Of a stretch of DNA of 64,000 nt, positions 6,550-15,424 are shown in pieces. Location of the stretch: the IMG/VR virus record IMGVR_UViG_3300000553_000012, positions 32,390-96,389 of that record; one strand, given 5' to 3'. A program made the translations under genes and the position numbers. Each line of letters begins with the position of its first letter. The first letter of the stretch is position 1. Under the pieces are notes generated by a model, which had not been told where the DNA came from, searched no databases, and saw only the letters and a program-made list of their open reading frames with translations. This DNA comes from a virus.

Positions 6550-7008
6550 TTATAATCTGATCTCCATTAGATAAGCATCTATAGAATTATTGTTATTGTC
6601 AATTCCATAATGTTTATTGATATAATTAATTTTTTCAAATCCTAATTTCTTATACATATCAATAGCCATTTTATTTCGTGTATATACATGAAGATTACAC
6701 GAAATTATGTTTTTTTGTTTAAGTATATCAATTATAAAATTCATTAAAGCTTTGGCATATCCTTTTTTACGAAAAGGTTGTCCTATAGCCAAACTATCTA
6801 TATAGGCAGTATTTTTTTTAGAATTAATTTTTATCAAAATATAACCGGTTATTTCAAAACCGACTGTATAAACATATATGTTTTTTTGTTTTAAGGCTAT
6901 AAAAAGTGGTTTATTTCTATTTTCATTGCCAACATTAAAACTTTCTTTTTCGATTTTTATAATATCATATAAATCCAATGTGTCGCCAAGACGAATTAGA
7001 TGTTCCAT
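6550..7008 (-). CDS. GNAT family N-acetyltransferase
   Basis: A 152-residue acetyltransferase of the GNAT fold. The acetyl-CoA binding motif is readable as AIGQPFRKKGYAKALM (the R/Q-x-x-G-x-G/A loop), followed by MAIDMYKKLGFEKI, the usual NxxAxxxYxxxGF-type C-terminal motif. I choose ATG at 7008 (AAAGGA seven bases upstream) rather than an earlier in-frame start at 7050. It lies between nrdA and nrdB. The substrate cannot be told; the build resembles RimI-like enzymes. Confidence 0.85.
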   Translation of the reverse strand: MEHLIRLGDTLDLYDIIKIEKESFNVGNENRNKPLFIALKQKNIYVYTVGFEITGYILIKINSKKNTAYIDSLAIGQPFRKKGYAKALMNFIIDILKQKNIISCNLHVYTRNKMAIDMYKKLGFEKINYINKHYGIDNNNNSIDAYLMEIRL

Positions 7009-7049
7009 TGCTATGTCCTTTATTATAGATATAACAACTGAGGACAGCA

Positions 7050-9320
7050 TTAAATTTTACAGCTATCACAATCCTCTTCTTCAATTTTTGTTGATGGCAA
7101 ATCTTTTATTTCAATTTCACCAGATTGATCATTGGTATTGAAATAATATAAATTTTTACCACCATATTTATAATACATCAAAATATGCCCAATCATTTCA
7201 CTTAAAGGAATTTTTTCTTCAGGATAAAATTTAGGATTGTATGAAGTATTTGTTGAGATTGCTTGATCGATATATTTTTGAAGTACCGCACAGATTTTTA
7301 AATAACCTTCTGGTGATTTAATATTCCAAAGAAGTTCATACTTGTTTTTAAGTCTACGAATTTGAGGAACTACTTGTTTTAAAACTCCATCTTTAGATTG
7401 TTTAACAGTAATCAATGATCTTGGCGGCTCAATACCGTTTGTTGAATTAGATATTAAAGCTGAAGTTTCTGCTGGCATTACAGCCATTAATGTGGCGTTA
7501 CGAATACCATATTGTAATAATTGATTACGAAGTTCATTCCACGGTAATCGTTCTTTATGTTCTACTAAATCATCAACATCTTTTTTATAGGTATCAATGG
7601 GTAATAGACCATTACAATATTTAACACAATCAGAAAATTGTAAAGCGCCTTTTTCTTGTGCTAAATCTGCGGAAGCTTTGATAAGATAATATGACCAAGC
7701 TTCCGCAAATTCATCTATAAGTTCTAAATTTGGTTGACTATACGTCATGTTATTAATAGCCATCCAGTAAGCAAGATTAATAATACCTATACCAAGAGGC
7801 CTATAAGCCATACTATGTTTATGCGCTGCTTTTATTGGATATTCTTGATAATCTAGTAAAGCATCAAGAGCCCTGACTGCTAGAGTACAGGGCTTTTCAA
7901 AATCTGATGGATTTTTAATCTTACCCCAGTTGATTGCCGAAAGTGTACACAGGGCAATCATACCGTTTTCATCATTTACATCATTTAAAGGAATGGTCCC
8001 AAGACATATTTCTTGACAAAGATTACTCATACGAATAGGAGCTTTTTCTTTTACAAATGATCCATGATCATTTACATGGTCTACATTTTGAAGATAAATT
8101 CTTCCCGTATCTTTTCTTTCTTGAATAAAAAGCGAAAAAAGGTCTCTAGCTGGAATTGTCTTTTTACGAATTTTTGAAGATCGCTCGTAATTATAATAAA
8201 GGGTTCTAAATTTTTCTGTATCAATAAAAAATGCTTCATATAAGTCTGGAACATCATGCGGCGAAAAAAGAGTGATATTTCCGTCATTAATAAGTCTTTC
8301 ATAGATAACTTTATTAAATTGAACAGAATAATCCATATGTCTAATACGATTTTCTTCTGTACCTTTATTGTTTTTTAATACTAAAAGATCCTCGATTTCA
8401 TAGTGCCAAATTGGGTAGTGAAGTGTCGCCGCGCCGGAACGAATAGAGCCTTGACTACAGGACTTAACAGCAGACTGAAAATACTTATAAAAAGGTATAA
8501 CTCCAGTATGACTAGCATCACCATTGCGAATGGGACTGCCAATAGCCCTAATACGCCCAGCGCCAATACCGATACCAGCTTTTTTAGAAACATATTTAAC
8601 AATTGCTGAAGCTGTTGCATTTATAGAATCCAAAGAATCGTCGGTTTCAATAAGTACGCAAGAGGAATATTGCCGCTGAGGAGTTCGAACTCCAGCCATA
8701 ATTGGCGTCGGAAGGCTGATATCAAAGAGAGAAATTGCGTCATAGTAGTCCTTTACCCATTTAAGTCTATCTTGTTTATATGAAGAAAATAAAACCATTG
8801 AAATAAGCATAAAAGTCATTTGTGGCGTTTCATATAAAGCGCCAGTTACACGGTTTTTTACTAAATATTTGCCTCTAAACTGCTCCATAGCAGCATATGT
8901 AAAAAGATCATCACGATCATGATTTATATAATCGTTTAATTCATTCCATTCTTCTTTTGAATATAGTGAATCAAGTTCCGAATCATAATATCCATATGAT
9001 TTTACTTTTAAATAGTGTTTTAATAAATCGATCGGCTCGTACTGCCCATATACTTCTTTGCGAATATGATAACTTATAAGTCTACCAGCTACATATTGAT
9101 AGTTTGGGGTTTCTTCTGTGATTAATTCTGAAGCTGCTTTGATAATTGTTTCTTGAATATCCGATGTTTTGATTTTATCATAAAATTGAATATGAGACTT
9201 TAGTGCAATTTCAGAAACAGAAACATTTGATATTCCTTCACACGCCCAAGCAATTACTTTATGAAATTTTTCAATGTTTAAAAGCTCTTTTTGACCGTTT
9301 CTTTTAATAACACTAATCAT
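7050..9320 (-). CDS. nrdA: Class Ia ribonucleotide reductase, large subunit
   Basis: The catalytic R1 subunit, 756 residues, close to the usual length. An N-terminal ATP-cone-like region is followed by the catalytic barrel. The active-site cysteines are visible in SSCVLIETDDSLDSI, NLCQEICLGT and LCTLSAINWG, matching E. coli C225, C439 and C462. The C-terminus ends CDSCKI, the swinging redox pair reduced by glutaredoxin or thioredoxin. It overlaps the small AbrB-like gene upstream by eight bases, so the two are probably co-translated. It acts with NrdB in the host cytoplasm to supply phage DNA synthesis. Confidence 0.97.
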   Translation of the reverse strand: MISVIKRNGQKELLNIEKFHKVIAWACEGISNVSVSEIALKSHIQFYDKIKTSDIQETIIKAASELITEETPNYQYVAGRLISYHIRKEVYGQYEPIDLLKHYLKVKSYGYYDSELDSLYSKEEWNELNDYINHDRDDLFTYAAMEQFRGKYLVKNRVTGALYETPQMTFMLISMVLFSSYKQDRLKWVKDYYDAISLFDISLPTPIMAGVRTPQRQYSSCVLIETDDSLDSINATASAIVKYVSKKAGIGIGAGRIRAIGSPIRNGDASHTGVIPFYKYFQSAVKSCSQGSIRSGAATLHYPIWHYEIEDLLVLKNNKGTEENRIRHMDYSVQFNKVIYERLINDGNITLFSPHDVPDLYEAFFIDTEKFRTLYYNYERSSKIRKKTIPARDLFSLFIQERKDTGRIYLQNVDHVNDHGSFVKEKAPIRMSNLCQEICLGTIPLNDVNDENGMIALCTLSAINWGKIKNPSDFEKPCTLAVRALDALLDYQEYPIKAAHKHSMAYRPLGIGIINLAYWMAINNMTYSQPNLELIDEFAEAWSYYLIKASADLAQEKGALQFSDCVKYCNGLLPIDTYKKDVDDLVEHKERLPWNELRNQLLQYGIRNATLMAVMPAETSALISNSTNGIEPPRSLITVKQSKDGVLKQVVPQIRRLKNKYELLWNIKSPEGYLKICAVLQKYIDQAISTNTSYNPKFYPEEKIPLSEMIGHILMYYKYGGKNLYYFNTNDQSGEIEIKDLPSTKIEEEDCDSCKI

Positions 9321-9474
9321 ATATTTTCTCTTTTATTGTAAATGTACCGTCTTCATTATCAATCCATTCTATTTCCGTGCCTTCATTCCAACCAAGAGAT
9401 TCAATAATATCATTTGGTATTTCTATATATGCCAGGCCTGTCGCAGGATCTTCTTGTATTACCAGTTCAAGCAT
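9313..9474 (-). CDS. AbrB/MazE-like small DNA-binding protein
   Basis: The 53-residue frame reads IPNDIIESLGWNEGTEIEW in its middle, the swapped-hairpin beta-barrel signature (I-P..I...LGW..G) of AbrB/SpoVT/MazE proteins. Such proteins bind DNA or act as antitoxins, but no toxin gene is apparent beside it. Its start overlaps the stop of the 55-residue gene upstream and its end overlaps the nrdA start, suggesting coupled translation. A regulatory role for the nrd operon is inference. Confidence 0.65.
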   Translation of the reverse strand: MLELVIQEDPATGLAYIEIPNDIIESLGWNEGTEIEWIDNEDGTFTIKEKIYD

Positions 9475-9641
9475 TAAGAAATTCTGCCAAGTCTATGATA
9501 TAGTTTTGTCATAGCCGCAAGCTTTTCAAATTCTACATCATTTTCTCTATTTTTTCTATCTTGAATATAAGATATAATTGCTTCTTTTATAAGAGAATAA
9601 TCATTTTGACTAAACACTGCTCTGGGTCTTTCATCATTCAT
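9474..9641 (-). CDS. Hypothetical protein (55 aa)
   Basis: A small charged, mostly helical protein without a recognised motif. ATG at 9641 is preceded by AAGGA, and the stop TAA overlaps the ATG of the AbrB-like gene. It belongs to the thyX-nrdA transcription unit. Confidence 0.6.
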   Translation of the reverse strand: MNDERPRAVFSQNDYSLIKEAIISYIQDRKNRENDVEFEKLAAMTKLYHRLGRIS

Positions 9642-9645
9642 TTTT

Positions 9646-10305
9646 TTATTCGTCCTTTAAAGCTTCAACTACACTAGGAAAATGATGACCAATAATGTCC
9701 CAACATAATAAAGCAATTTCTCTATGCTCTTTTTGTGTGGCTTTATCCATTCTTAATGTACAATAATGAATCCAGCTTCTAAGAGTACCAGCCATATATA
9801 ATGTAGTCTCAGTCATTCCTTCAGGTAAAACTACTCTTGCTTGTTCTTTTGCAATGCCATTTTCTAAAGCCCATTTATATTGTGTGATTGCTTCAGATTT
9901 TACTTTATTTTGACGCATATTCCATGTTTCTTGAAGTCTATGATCATCATTTTCAATAGAATTTTGACGATTCTTTAAATCTTGTAATCGAGCTTCTCGT
10001 GTAATAAAGTTTTCTGATATAGCATATCTTTGGCTAAATTCTTGAAATGAAAATGACCTATGACGAAGAATTTGTCTAGAAATATCTCTAGTCGTTTTAA
10101 TTTCCATTACGATGTGTACTAGTTCAAATGGCGACCAGTGCTCATTGTTAATAAGATATTTGACTAACTTATTTGCGGTCTTAGTATTATTTTGATTACT
10201 AGGATTTGATACTCTAGCTGCATATGCGACAAGATCATTTGCAGTCAAACAATCTGAATATGCTGTGGGTTTAGTAATTCCAATGAGATTGACTTTTGAA
10301 TTCAT
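9646..10305 (-). CDS. thyX: Flavin-dependent thymidylate synthase
   Basis: ThyX methylates dUMP to dTMP using FAD, NADPH and methylenetetrahydrofolate. The 219-residue protein carries the signature RHRSFSFQEFSQRY (about residues 80-93), which matches the ThyX motif RHRxxSxxxxSxRY. It lies upstream of nrdA and nrdB, and dCMP deaminase-type genes elsewhere in the window (29073, 54141) would make its dUMP substrate. The start at 10305 overlaps the preceding small gene. Confidence 0.96.
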   Translation of the reverse strand: MNSKVNLIGITKPTAYSDCLTANDLVAYAARVSNPSNQNNTKTANKLVKYLINNEHWSPFELVHIVMEIKTTRDISRQILRHRSFSFQEFSQRYAISENFITREARLQDLKNRQNSIENDDHRLQETWNMRQNKVKSEAITQYKWALENGIAKEQARVVLPEGMTETTLYMAGTLRSWIHYCTLRMDKATQKEHREIALLCWDIIGHHFPSVVEALKDE

Positions 10306-10499
10306 TCTTGATTAACACTTTCAAATCGTGTATTAATATCAAAAACATAATCACAACTTTCTAGAAAAGTTTTAAAATGATATAATAGATTATCAACAGT
10401 AGCATCTACGGTATCGATATTATAACTTGTATGTTTTGTTGCAGCACCTTCATAATCTGCATTATCATCATCATACATCGAAAAACTAAAACGTCTCAT
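10302..10499 (-). CDS. Hypothetical protein (65 aa)
   Basis: A small acidic protein beginning MRRFSFSMYDDD. No motif recognised. It overlaps both neighbours by four bases, as expected for a translated gene in this operon between gp61 and thyX. Confidence 0.6.
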   Translation of the reverse strand: MRRFSFSMYDDDNADYEGAATKHTSYNIDTVDATVDNLLYHFKTFLESCDYVFDINTRFESVNQE

Positions 10500-10687
10500 T
10501 TAAATCTCCATTTTGAAAAATATTTGATAAACTCTTGAATAAAAATTTTAATTACTATTAATGGCCATATAATTGATAATACTGGATGAATAATATCAGT
10601 AGTATCTCCATGCATCCATTTTGCAAGATACACTATAAATATACATATAACTACATATATATAAACAAATAAACCAAAATCCATCAT
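10496..10687 (-). CDS. Small membrane protein (63 aa)
   Basis: Two hydrophobic segments (about residues 4-22 and 35-52) flank a short polar stretch, so it is probably an inner-membrane protein. I choose ATG at 10687, which overlaps the TGA of the primase gene and has GGAG upstream, over a GTG at 10702. The function is unknown; a holin-like role is possible but nothing specific supports it. Confidence 0.6.
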   Translation of the reverse strand: MMDFGLFVYIYVVICIFIVYLAKWMHGDTTDIIHPVLSIIWPLIVIKIFIQEFIKYFSKWRFK

Positions 10688-11700
10688 CAGCACTTTCTCC
10701 ACTTATTGAATTCAAGCTTGGCTGACAAACCATTAAATGTTCTTTGATCAATAATATATTTAATATGTTCGATGTCAGCGCCATTGAGGATCATTTCATT
10801 AACATCTTTGCCTTTAAAGGTATTATCCCATATTACAACATTATAACCCTTTTCAATATAATTGTCAATTCGTTTGACTATTTCTTTATTTCTAGGTTCA
10901 TTATCAAAAACATATACAGGATCGATAAAAGAATTGTCTAAATGTACATCTGCACCAGCCATTGCTATAGAATTATTAATAAACATACTATCAAATGGGC
11001 CTTCAAATACATAGACTCTTTCTTTTTTATTTACAGAATCTAGACCAAAGATTTTAGGCCTATCTTCAAGCATAATAGTTATATATCTCATTTTGGATTT
11101 AGGATCAAGAGATCGCCCCTGATATCCAAACATAGTTCCATCTTCTCTGAGAAATGGTATAATAATTCTAGAATGTTCATTATTGAGTTGTAACTTTTCT
11201 GGAATCATACTATTAGTCCAAGCAGCAAATCTTTCACAAAAGAAAAGCTTGGCATGCCATGGAGTATCAATTTTTCTCGATACGATATATTGCTTTGCCG
11301 GATGATATGATGGTAGTTGAGAAATCTTTTTTAATTTACGTAATGGAGAACCAGCAGCTAAAAATTTTGGTGGAGATGGATTAATAATACTCTTTTTTGT
11401 TTCTATAACAGTTTCTTTATTAATAAACGTTTCAACTGTATATTCTTCATATAATGATGGATCTAATTTTTGAATAAATTTAGGAAATGTACAAGCAATA
11501 CCACAATTGTGGCACTTATAATACACATTTCCTTTATTTTGATAAATATAACCTCGGGCTTTAAATTTATTTTTTTCAGAATCACCACAAATTGGACATC
11601 TGAAATTAGCCATATAGGGATTTGTTTTTTTAATTTTGTAAAGATTTAATCGACTAGAAAGTATTCCAGCATATTTAATATCTATCCACACATTATTCAT
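10687..11700 (-). CDS. 61: DNA primase (T4 gp61-like)
   Basis: The primase lays down RNA primers for lagging-strand synthesis with the replicative helicase. The 337 residues are close to the T4 length. An N-terminal zinc finger has cysteines at about 35, 38, 63 and 66 (CPICGDSEKNK...CHNCG). A TOPRIM-like core follows, with the segment VYVFEGPFDSMF. It has its own sigma70-like promoter 30-60 bases upstream and heads the leftward gp61-thyX-nrd unit. Confidence 0.92.
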   Translation of the reverse strand: MNNVWIDIKYAGILSSRLNLYKIKKTNPYMANFRCPICGDSEKNKFKARGYIYQNKGNVYYKCHNCGIACTFPKFIQKLDPSLYEEYTVETFINKETVIETKKSIINPSPPKFLAAGSPLRKLKKISQLPSYHPAKQYIVSRKIDTPWHAKLFFCERFAAWTNSMIPEKLQLNNEHSRIIIPFLREDGTMFGYQGRSLDPKSKMRYITIMLEDRPKIFGLDSVNKKERVYVFEGPFDSMFINNSIAMAGADVHLDNSFIDPVYVFDNEPRNKEIVKRIDNYIEKGYNVVIWDNTFKGKDVNEMILNGADIEHIKYIIDQRTFNGLSAKLEFNKWRKC

Positions 11701-11733
11701 CTAGTATACCTTTATTATTGAGTCAGTATACTC

Positions 11734-11761
11734 ATTATAACTAATATCAATTTAATGTAAA
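11734..11761 (-). promoter_or_regulatory. Sigma70-like promoter for primase operon
   Basis: On the minus strand TTTACA is followed after 16 bases by TATAAT, about 34 bases before the primase ATG. Confidence 0.65.
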
Positions 11762-11768
11762 TGGGTAT

Positions 11769-12125
11769 TTAATTTAAAAATGGCGGAATCCACGGAATTA
11801 TTCCCATTTTAAAAAGAATAAATGCTATAAGCACTCCAATAATTAAAAATCCCATTTTATGTCGTGCTAAAGAATCTCTAATCAATATCATATCATCATG
11901 ATGTTTTTTATTTTCATCTTTAATTTCTTTTAATACATTATAAATATCAGATGTTATGTCATCTTGTTTAGTAAGTTTTACTTCATGAACAGCAAGTAAT
12001 TCTTTGATAGAAGACGAAACGTCTGATAATTTATCCATAGTCGTGTCTAATTTTGTAAAAAAACCAGACATTTGATCGATATCACGCTCAAGTATTGCTA
12101 CTCGTGTTTCTATTTCCCCTGCCAT
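11769..12125 (-). CDS. Coiled-coil, tail-anchored membrane protein (XhlA-like)
   Basis: A 118-residue protein: a long coiled coil (about residues 5-80) followed by one membrane segment (GFLIIGVLIAFILFKMG, about 94-110) near the C-terminus. This build resembles XhlA/hemolysin-type proteins of phage lysis cassettes. It lies immediately after the Rz1- and Rz-like genes, which supports a lysis role, possibly as a holin partner. The family assignment is inference from architecture and context. Confidence 0.6.
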   Translation of the reverse strand: MAGEIETRVAILERDIDQMSGFFTKLDTTMDKLSDVSSSIKELLAVHEVKLTKQDDITSDIYNVLKEIKDENKKHHDDMILIRDSLARHKMGFLIIGVLIAFILFKMGIIPWIPPFLN

Positions 12126-12133
12126 TTTTTCCT

Positions 12134-12400
12134 CTATTTACAAAACTTATTGATCCAAGCAATCACGCCATTATGATCGATGTTTAAATCATTATAAGAT
12201 TTGATATCAACAATCCATTGATCTAATATTTGTTTTTCAGTCATACTTCCATTTGGAAGTGGCTTTAGATCATTATGTTTGATCATGTATTCTTGCGGAG
12301 GAACACATGTTTTAGTTGTTACCGGTGGAGGCGCGTAAATTGTTGAGCACCCGAGTAACATCGGGGCCAACATCACAGCTAGAATTATCTTTAACTTCAT
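12134..12400 (-). CDS. Rz1-like outer-membrane spanin lipoprotein
   Basis: An 88-residue lipoprotein with a signal peptide and lipobox LLGC (lipidated cysteine at residue 18), then a proline-rich stretch (APPPVTTKTC). This is the form of Rz1-type o-spanins, which join with an inner-membrane partner to fuse the two host membranes at lysis. Its first 89 bases overlap, in another frame, the 3-prime end of the Rz-like gene, the classical overlapping Rz/Rz1 arrangement. Confidence 0.78.
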   Translation of the reverse strand: MKLKIILAVMLAPMLLGCSTIYAPPPVTTKTCVPPQEYMIKHNDLKPLPNGSMTEKQILDQWIVDIKSYNDLNIDHNGVIAWINKFCK

Positions 12401-12704
12401 TTGTAACTACCGTTGTTGCAACGTCAGCGGCATGCTGAACATTTTGTTTCTTTTTATTTATTACAACGACAGTTGGAACCGCTGCATTAATTTGATCCTG
12501 AAGATTCTTTTCTTTGATTATTTCTGCATCCAGTTGGCTCTGGATTGCGGCCTGGTGACATTTGTTAGATGCATTGGTATAACCTAAGTGATAGATGAAG
12601 AATCCCACAGAAAGGGCTCCAGCAAGCACCACACCCATGCCTATTAACTGACCGACAAAAGACTTGAAGACCAATCCAAGAATAAAATCAAATATCTTAT
12701 CCAA
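12312..12704 (-). CDS. Rz-like inner-membrane spanin
   Basis: A 130-residue protein with one N-terminal membrane segment (about residues 17-39) followed by a periplasmic, partly coiled domain with cysteines at about 49 and 109. It is the expected i-spanin partner of the overlapping lipoprotein at 12134-12400. The sequence is too divergent for a firm family assignment; position and topology carry the call. Confidence 0.7.
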   Translation of the reverse strand: MDKIFDFILGLVFKSFVGQLIGMGVVLAGALSVGFFIYHLGYTNASNKCHQAAIQSQLDAEIIKEKNLQDQINAAVPTVVVINKKKQNVQHAADVATTVVTNEVKDNSSCDVGPDVTRVLNNLRASTGNN

Positions 12705-13071
12705 GATTAACTCCAGTCACCATTTTTCTTAAAGCATTAATATTGTCTTCAACACCTTTTTGATTTTCTTTTTTATATTTTGTTTTAAAAACTGGAGGAT
12801 TATCTATACTGGGTTTAATTCCAGCCGTGCTATTTGTTGGAGCTCCAGAAGACATACCTGCGCCAGGCGCTCCAGCTGCCGGCGCCGCGCCATCTTCCTG
12901 AAGTCCGGCATGTTTAAGTGCAGACTTCTTAAAATCTGCACCAAAAAACTTTAATTTTTTCCCATTAGATGCTTTCCAGCCTTGGTCACCATTTGGAGTA
13001 GTATATGGTTTTACGTAAGGTTTGCCTTGTACTTCTGTAATATAATTTTGAATTTCCTTAAACGTTTTCAT
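12697..13071 (-). CDS. Hypothetical phage protein, possibly virion-associated
   Basis: A 124-residue basic protein with a disordered alanine/glycine/proline-rich centre (about residues 62-85). The N-terminus MKTFKEIQNYITEVQGKPY resembles the first residues of several T4-like head-associated proteins. I choose ATG at 13071, overlapping the TGA of the upstream gene, over the in-frame start at 13083. Function unknown. Confidence 0.6.
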   Translation of the reverse strand: MKTFKEIQNYITEVQGKPYVKPYTTPNGDQGWKASNGKKLKFFGADFKKSALKHAGLQEDGAAPAAGAPGAGMSSGAPTNSTAGIKPSIDNPPVFKTKYKKENQKGVEDNINALRKMVTGVNLG

Positions 13072-13469
13072 CAGCAATGCCACCGGCGTAAAGACATCGC
13101 TTTGCGCGTTGGTCTACCCTTTTCATCTTTCATTGGGCCTGGCATACCACCCATTCTAGCACAAAATGATTTTCTACGTTTAGCTGCTTTACTGCCGGGT
13201 TTTAGTTTACTTGGAGGAGTAGTGACTGCCGTATGTATGCCAAAGTGTTTAGCACCTTTACGAGTAAGTCCAGCACCAGATTCAGTAGAACGATAGTATC
13301 CTTTAGAGTCTGCACCACGTTCAAGCAGAGCATCTTCTTTGACTGGTACACAATTCGGAACTTCTTTACCGTCTTTCTTTTTCTTACCAATCATTTTATA
13401 CCCTTTCCAGCATGGATCGGGCTCTTTCATTTTTTTGTTTTCATTTATAAAAGAAGAAAATCGTTTCAT
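13071..13469 (-). CDS. Conserved phage protein, DUF6321-like
   Basis: A 132-residue basic protein. The stretch DPCWKGYKMIGKKKKDGKEV (about residues 18-37) and the C-terminal part KRRKSFCARMGGMPGPMKDE with RRWHC at the end are conserved in many T4-like phages. Five cysteines might bind metal. The role is unknown. It shares its N-terminal style (MKRFSSFINENKK) with virion-block proteins. Confidence 0.7.
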   Translation of the reverse strand: MKRFSSFINENKKMKEPDPCWKGYKMIGKKKKDGKEVPNCVPVKEDALLERGADSKGYYRSTESGAGLTRKGAKHFGIHTAVTTPPSKLKPGSKAAKRRKSFCARMGGMPGPMKDEKGRPTRKAMSLRRWHC

Positions 13470-13726
13470 TATGACATTTCTGCTGCAATATAATTTGCTA
13501 CAGTATCAATATAATCTTGAGCCATTGTGATTTTTGCATGACACCATTCAGGTAATTCATCATCTGATTTAATCATACCAAGAATTTTTTCAGAATTCAT
13601 AACAGTACTTTTTAGATAATTGATTGTCATATGTGTATCATGATCTGCTTTGACTTCTTCTTTCACACACTTGCAAGGAGAAGCATTGCATTCTGTACAT
13701 TTTCTCATTTCTTTGAATTTTTTCAT
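13469..13726 (-). CDS. Conserved small phage protein (85 aa)
   Basis: An N-terminal cysteine cluster (CTECNASPCKC, residues 9-19) suggests a zinc site, followed by a helical domain ending DDELPEWCHAKITMAQDYID, which recurs in T4-like phage proteins. Function unknown. A TATAAATA box at 13781-13788, inside the upstream gene, could drive it but may be chance. Confidence 0.65.
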   Translation of the reverse strand: MKKFKEMRKCTECNASPCKCVKEEVKADHDTHMTINYLKSTVMNSEKILGMIKSDDELPEWCHAKITMAQDYIDTVANYIAAEMS

Positions 13727-13727
13727 T

Positions 13728-14120
13728 TTAGATTTTCCTCAGTTTTTCTAATATATTCTCATCGGAGATAATATCTTTACTATTTATATTTTCACCTGTT
13801 AATCCTATATTTAATACCTTATCTGGCATAAAATGAAGAAATTCTAAAAAAGGTTTTAGATATTCTTTATATTCATATAACTTAAAAAATAACATTCTTG
13901 TCGCTGGAATTAATCCAAATATATTATAAATTATTATAATATGATTGAGTATAAGTCGATCTTTTAAATCACCGGTTTCTGCATATATGTTAAATAATCG
14001 TTTTAAATATTTAAATCGTTTGAGATCATCATAAAACTCGATGGTGTCATAACATTGTGGATTTTCATAATGTTTTGCTGAATATAATAAAAAATTAGTT
14101 TCATCAAGCTTTTCATACAT
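13728..14120 (-). CDS. Conserved phage protein (130 aa)
   Basis: An all-helical looking protein. The sequence NFLLYSAKHYENPQCYDTIE with later DDLKRFKYLKRLFN is, from memory, a well-kept family of T4-like phages without assigned function. It lies next to the virion-protein block. ATG at 14120. Confidence 0.7.
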   Translation of the reverse strand: MYEKLDETNFLLYSAKHYENPQCYDTIEFYDDLKRFKYLKRLFNIYAETGDLKDRLILNHIIIIYNIFGLIPATRMLFFKLYEYKEYLKPFLEFLHFMPDKVLNIGLTGENINSKDIISDENILEKLRKI

Positions 14121-14132
14121 TATAAAATAATA

Positions 14133-15401
14133 TTAAGAACCTATCGCCATCCAAAATACGTAATTATTTGTAGCAGAAGTTGTTCTGATAGTAAAAGTGG
14201 AGTTATTTACTGCAAATATATACGGAACATTGGCGGCCGCCGCTCCTGGTGTACTATTACTGGTAGCTGTTATACTATAAACATTTACAGAAAAAAGTGT
14301 AGTATTTGGAAAATTGATGGCGGCAGTAGATGAATTTGCGTTTGCCTGTCCCCACTGCATCTTTAGTCCATTTGACATCGTACTCCAACCATTTTGTGAA
14401 ATAGATGATGAACCTATAGAAATCGTTGTACTATTAATTACAACATTAGAAGTTGAATTGCCTATACTTAAATTAGAGGCACTTAATACAGCAGAAGTAT
14501 TTGTGGTTGTATTATATAATCCTTCAACAGTTGAATTTCCAAAACCATAAACAGTTGAATTTCCAACATTAGCCGAAGATGAAGTAATAATATATACACT
14601 TATATTACCACTACTATTTGCGGTAACTAAAGCTTCTGCTGTTGAATTTCCAAAACCATAACTAGTTGAATTTCCACTGTAAAAATGAGTTGAATTAGAA
14701 AAAGTATTTACTGTAGAATTTCCAACCGAGTATTGAATAGAATTTGCTGTAAACTTGGATCCAGCAGCCGAAGTATTACCGACTGTAAATGTGGCTGTGC
14801 TTGTCACATTACCAATATTGACATTACCACCAGCATCTATACGCATTCTTTCATTTGTAGAAAGAGAGCCACCTGTAAAAAAATTAATATAATTGGTTCC
14901 GCCACCAACAGAAGCAACCCCGATAGAAAGATTTGTGTTGCCAGAATACAAATAAGCATCTGAAGGGTTACTTATGGTCCATAGTGTATTAGACCACCCA
15001 GAAGATAATATTCCGATATCTACATAGTTATTTCCTATTGGGCCATTATTATCATAAACAGCAAAATCAGCGGAAGCAGAAGATTGATTGTTTGAATTCC
15101 AAATGATACCTTGAATATAATTGTTTTGATTCCCTACAAATTCAACAAGTGATAAATCTGTAGAATTCCAACCAATGACTGTATTGACTGTAGAATTGCC
15201 AACAGTTAATGTATTACTTACGGCTAAATTGCCTTGAAAAGTTGGAGAAGTATTATTAAAGACTCCAGCAAGTAAAGTACTCGGATTTATGGAAAAGGTA
15301 TTAAGAGTAGTTCCAGTATTTTGAACAATTACTAAGAGGTCAGCATTTGAAAATGATGAAGTAAGCGTTAAATTGCTTATTTTAATTGGACCGTTGGACA
15401 T
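14133..15401 (-). CDS. Fibre-like virion protein with GNST repeats
   Basis: A 422-residue protein beginning MSNGPIKISNLTLTSSFSNADL, a start typical of phage fibre or appendage proteins. The centre is a run of short repeats built on GNST (for example VGNSTV, YGFGNSTVEG), rich in N, S, T and G and probably forming a beta-helix or triple beta-spiral. The C-terminal 70 residues look like a folded tip. It belongs to the virion block and probably takes part in host contact; the exact position in the particle is not known. Confidence 0.75.
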   Translation of the reverse strand: MSNGPIKISNLTLTSSFSNADLLVIVQNTGTTLNTFSINPSTLLAGVFNNTSPTFQGNLAVSNTLTVGNSTVNTVIGWNSTDLSLVEFVGNQNNYIQGIIWNSNNQSSASADFAVYDNNGPIGNNYVDIGILSSGWSNTLWTISNPSDAYLYSGNTNLSIGVASVGGGTNYINFFTGGSLSTNERMRIDAGGNVNIGNVTSTATFTVGNTSAAGSKFTANSIQYSVGNSTVNTFSNSTHFYSGNSTSYGFGNSTAEALVTANSSGNISVYIITSSSANVGNSTVYGFGNSTVEGLYNTTTNTSAVLSASNLSIGNSTSNVVINSTTISIGSSSISQNGWSTMSNGLKMQWGQANANSSTAAINFPNTTLFSVNVYSITATSNSTPGAAAANVPYIFAVNNSTFTIRTTSATNNYVFWMAIGS

Positions 15402-15424
15402 ACTGACCTCTTAGTATTATAATA

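Noticed and set aside
11502-11700. Primase N-terminus as a separate zinc-finger gene
   Set aside because: The zinc finger and TOPRIM part are in one uninterrupted frame of normal gp61 length.
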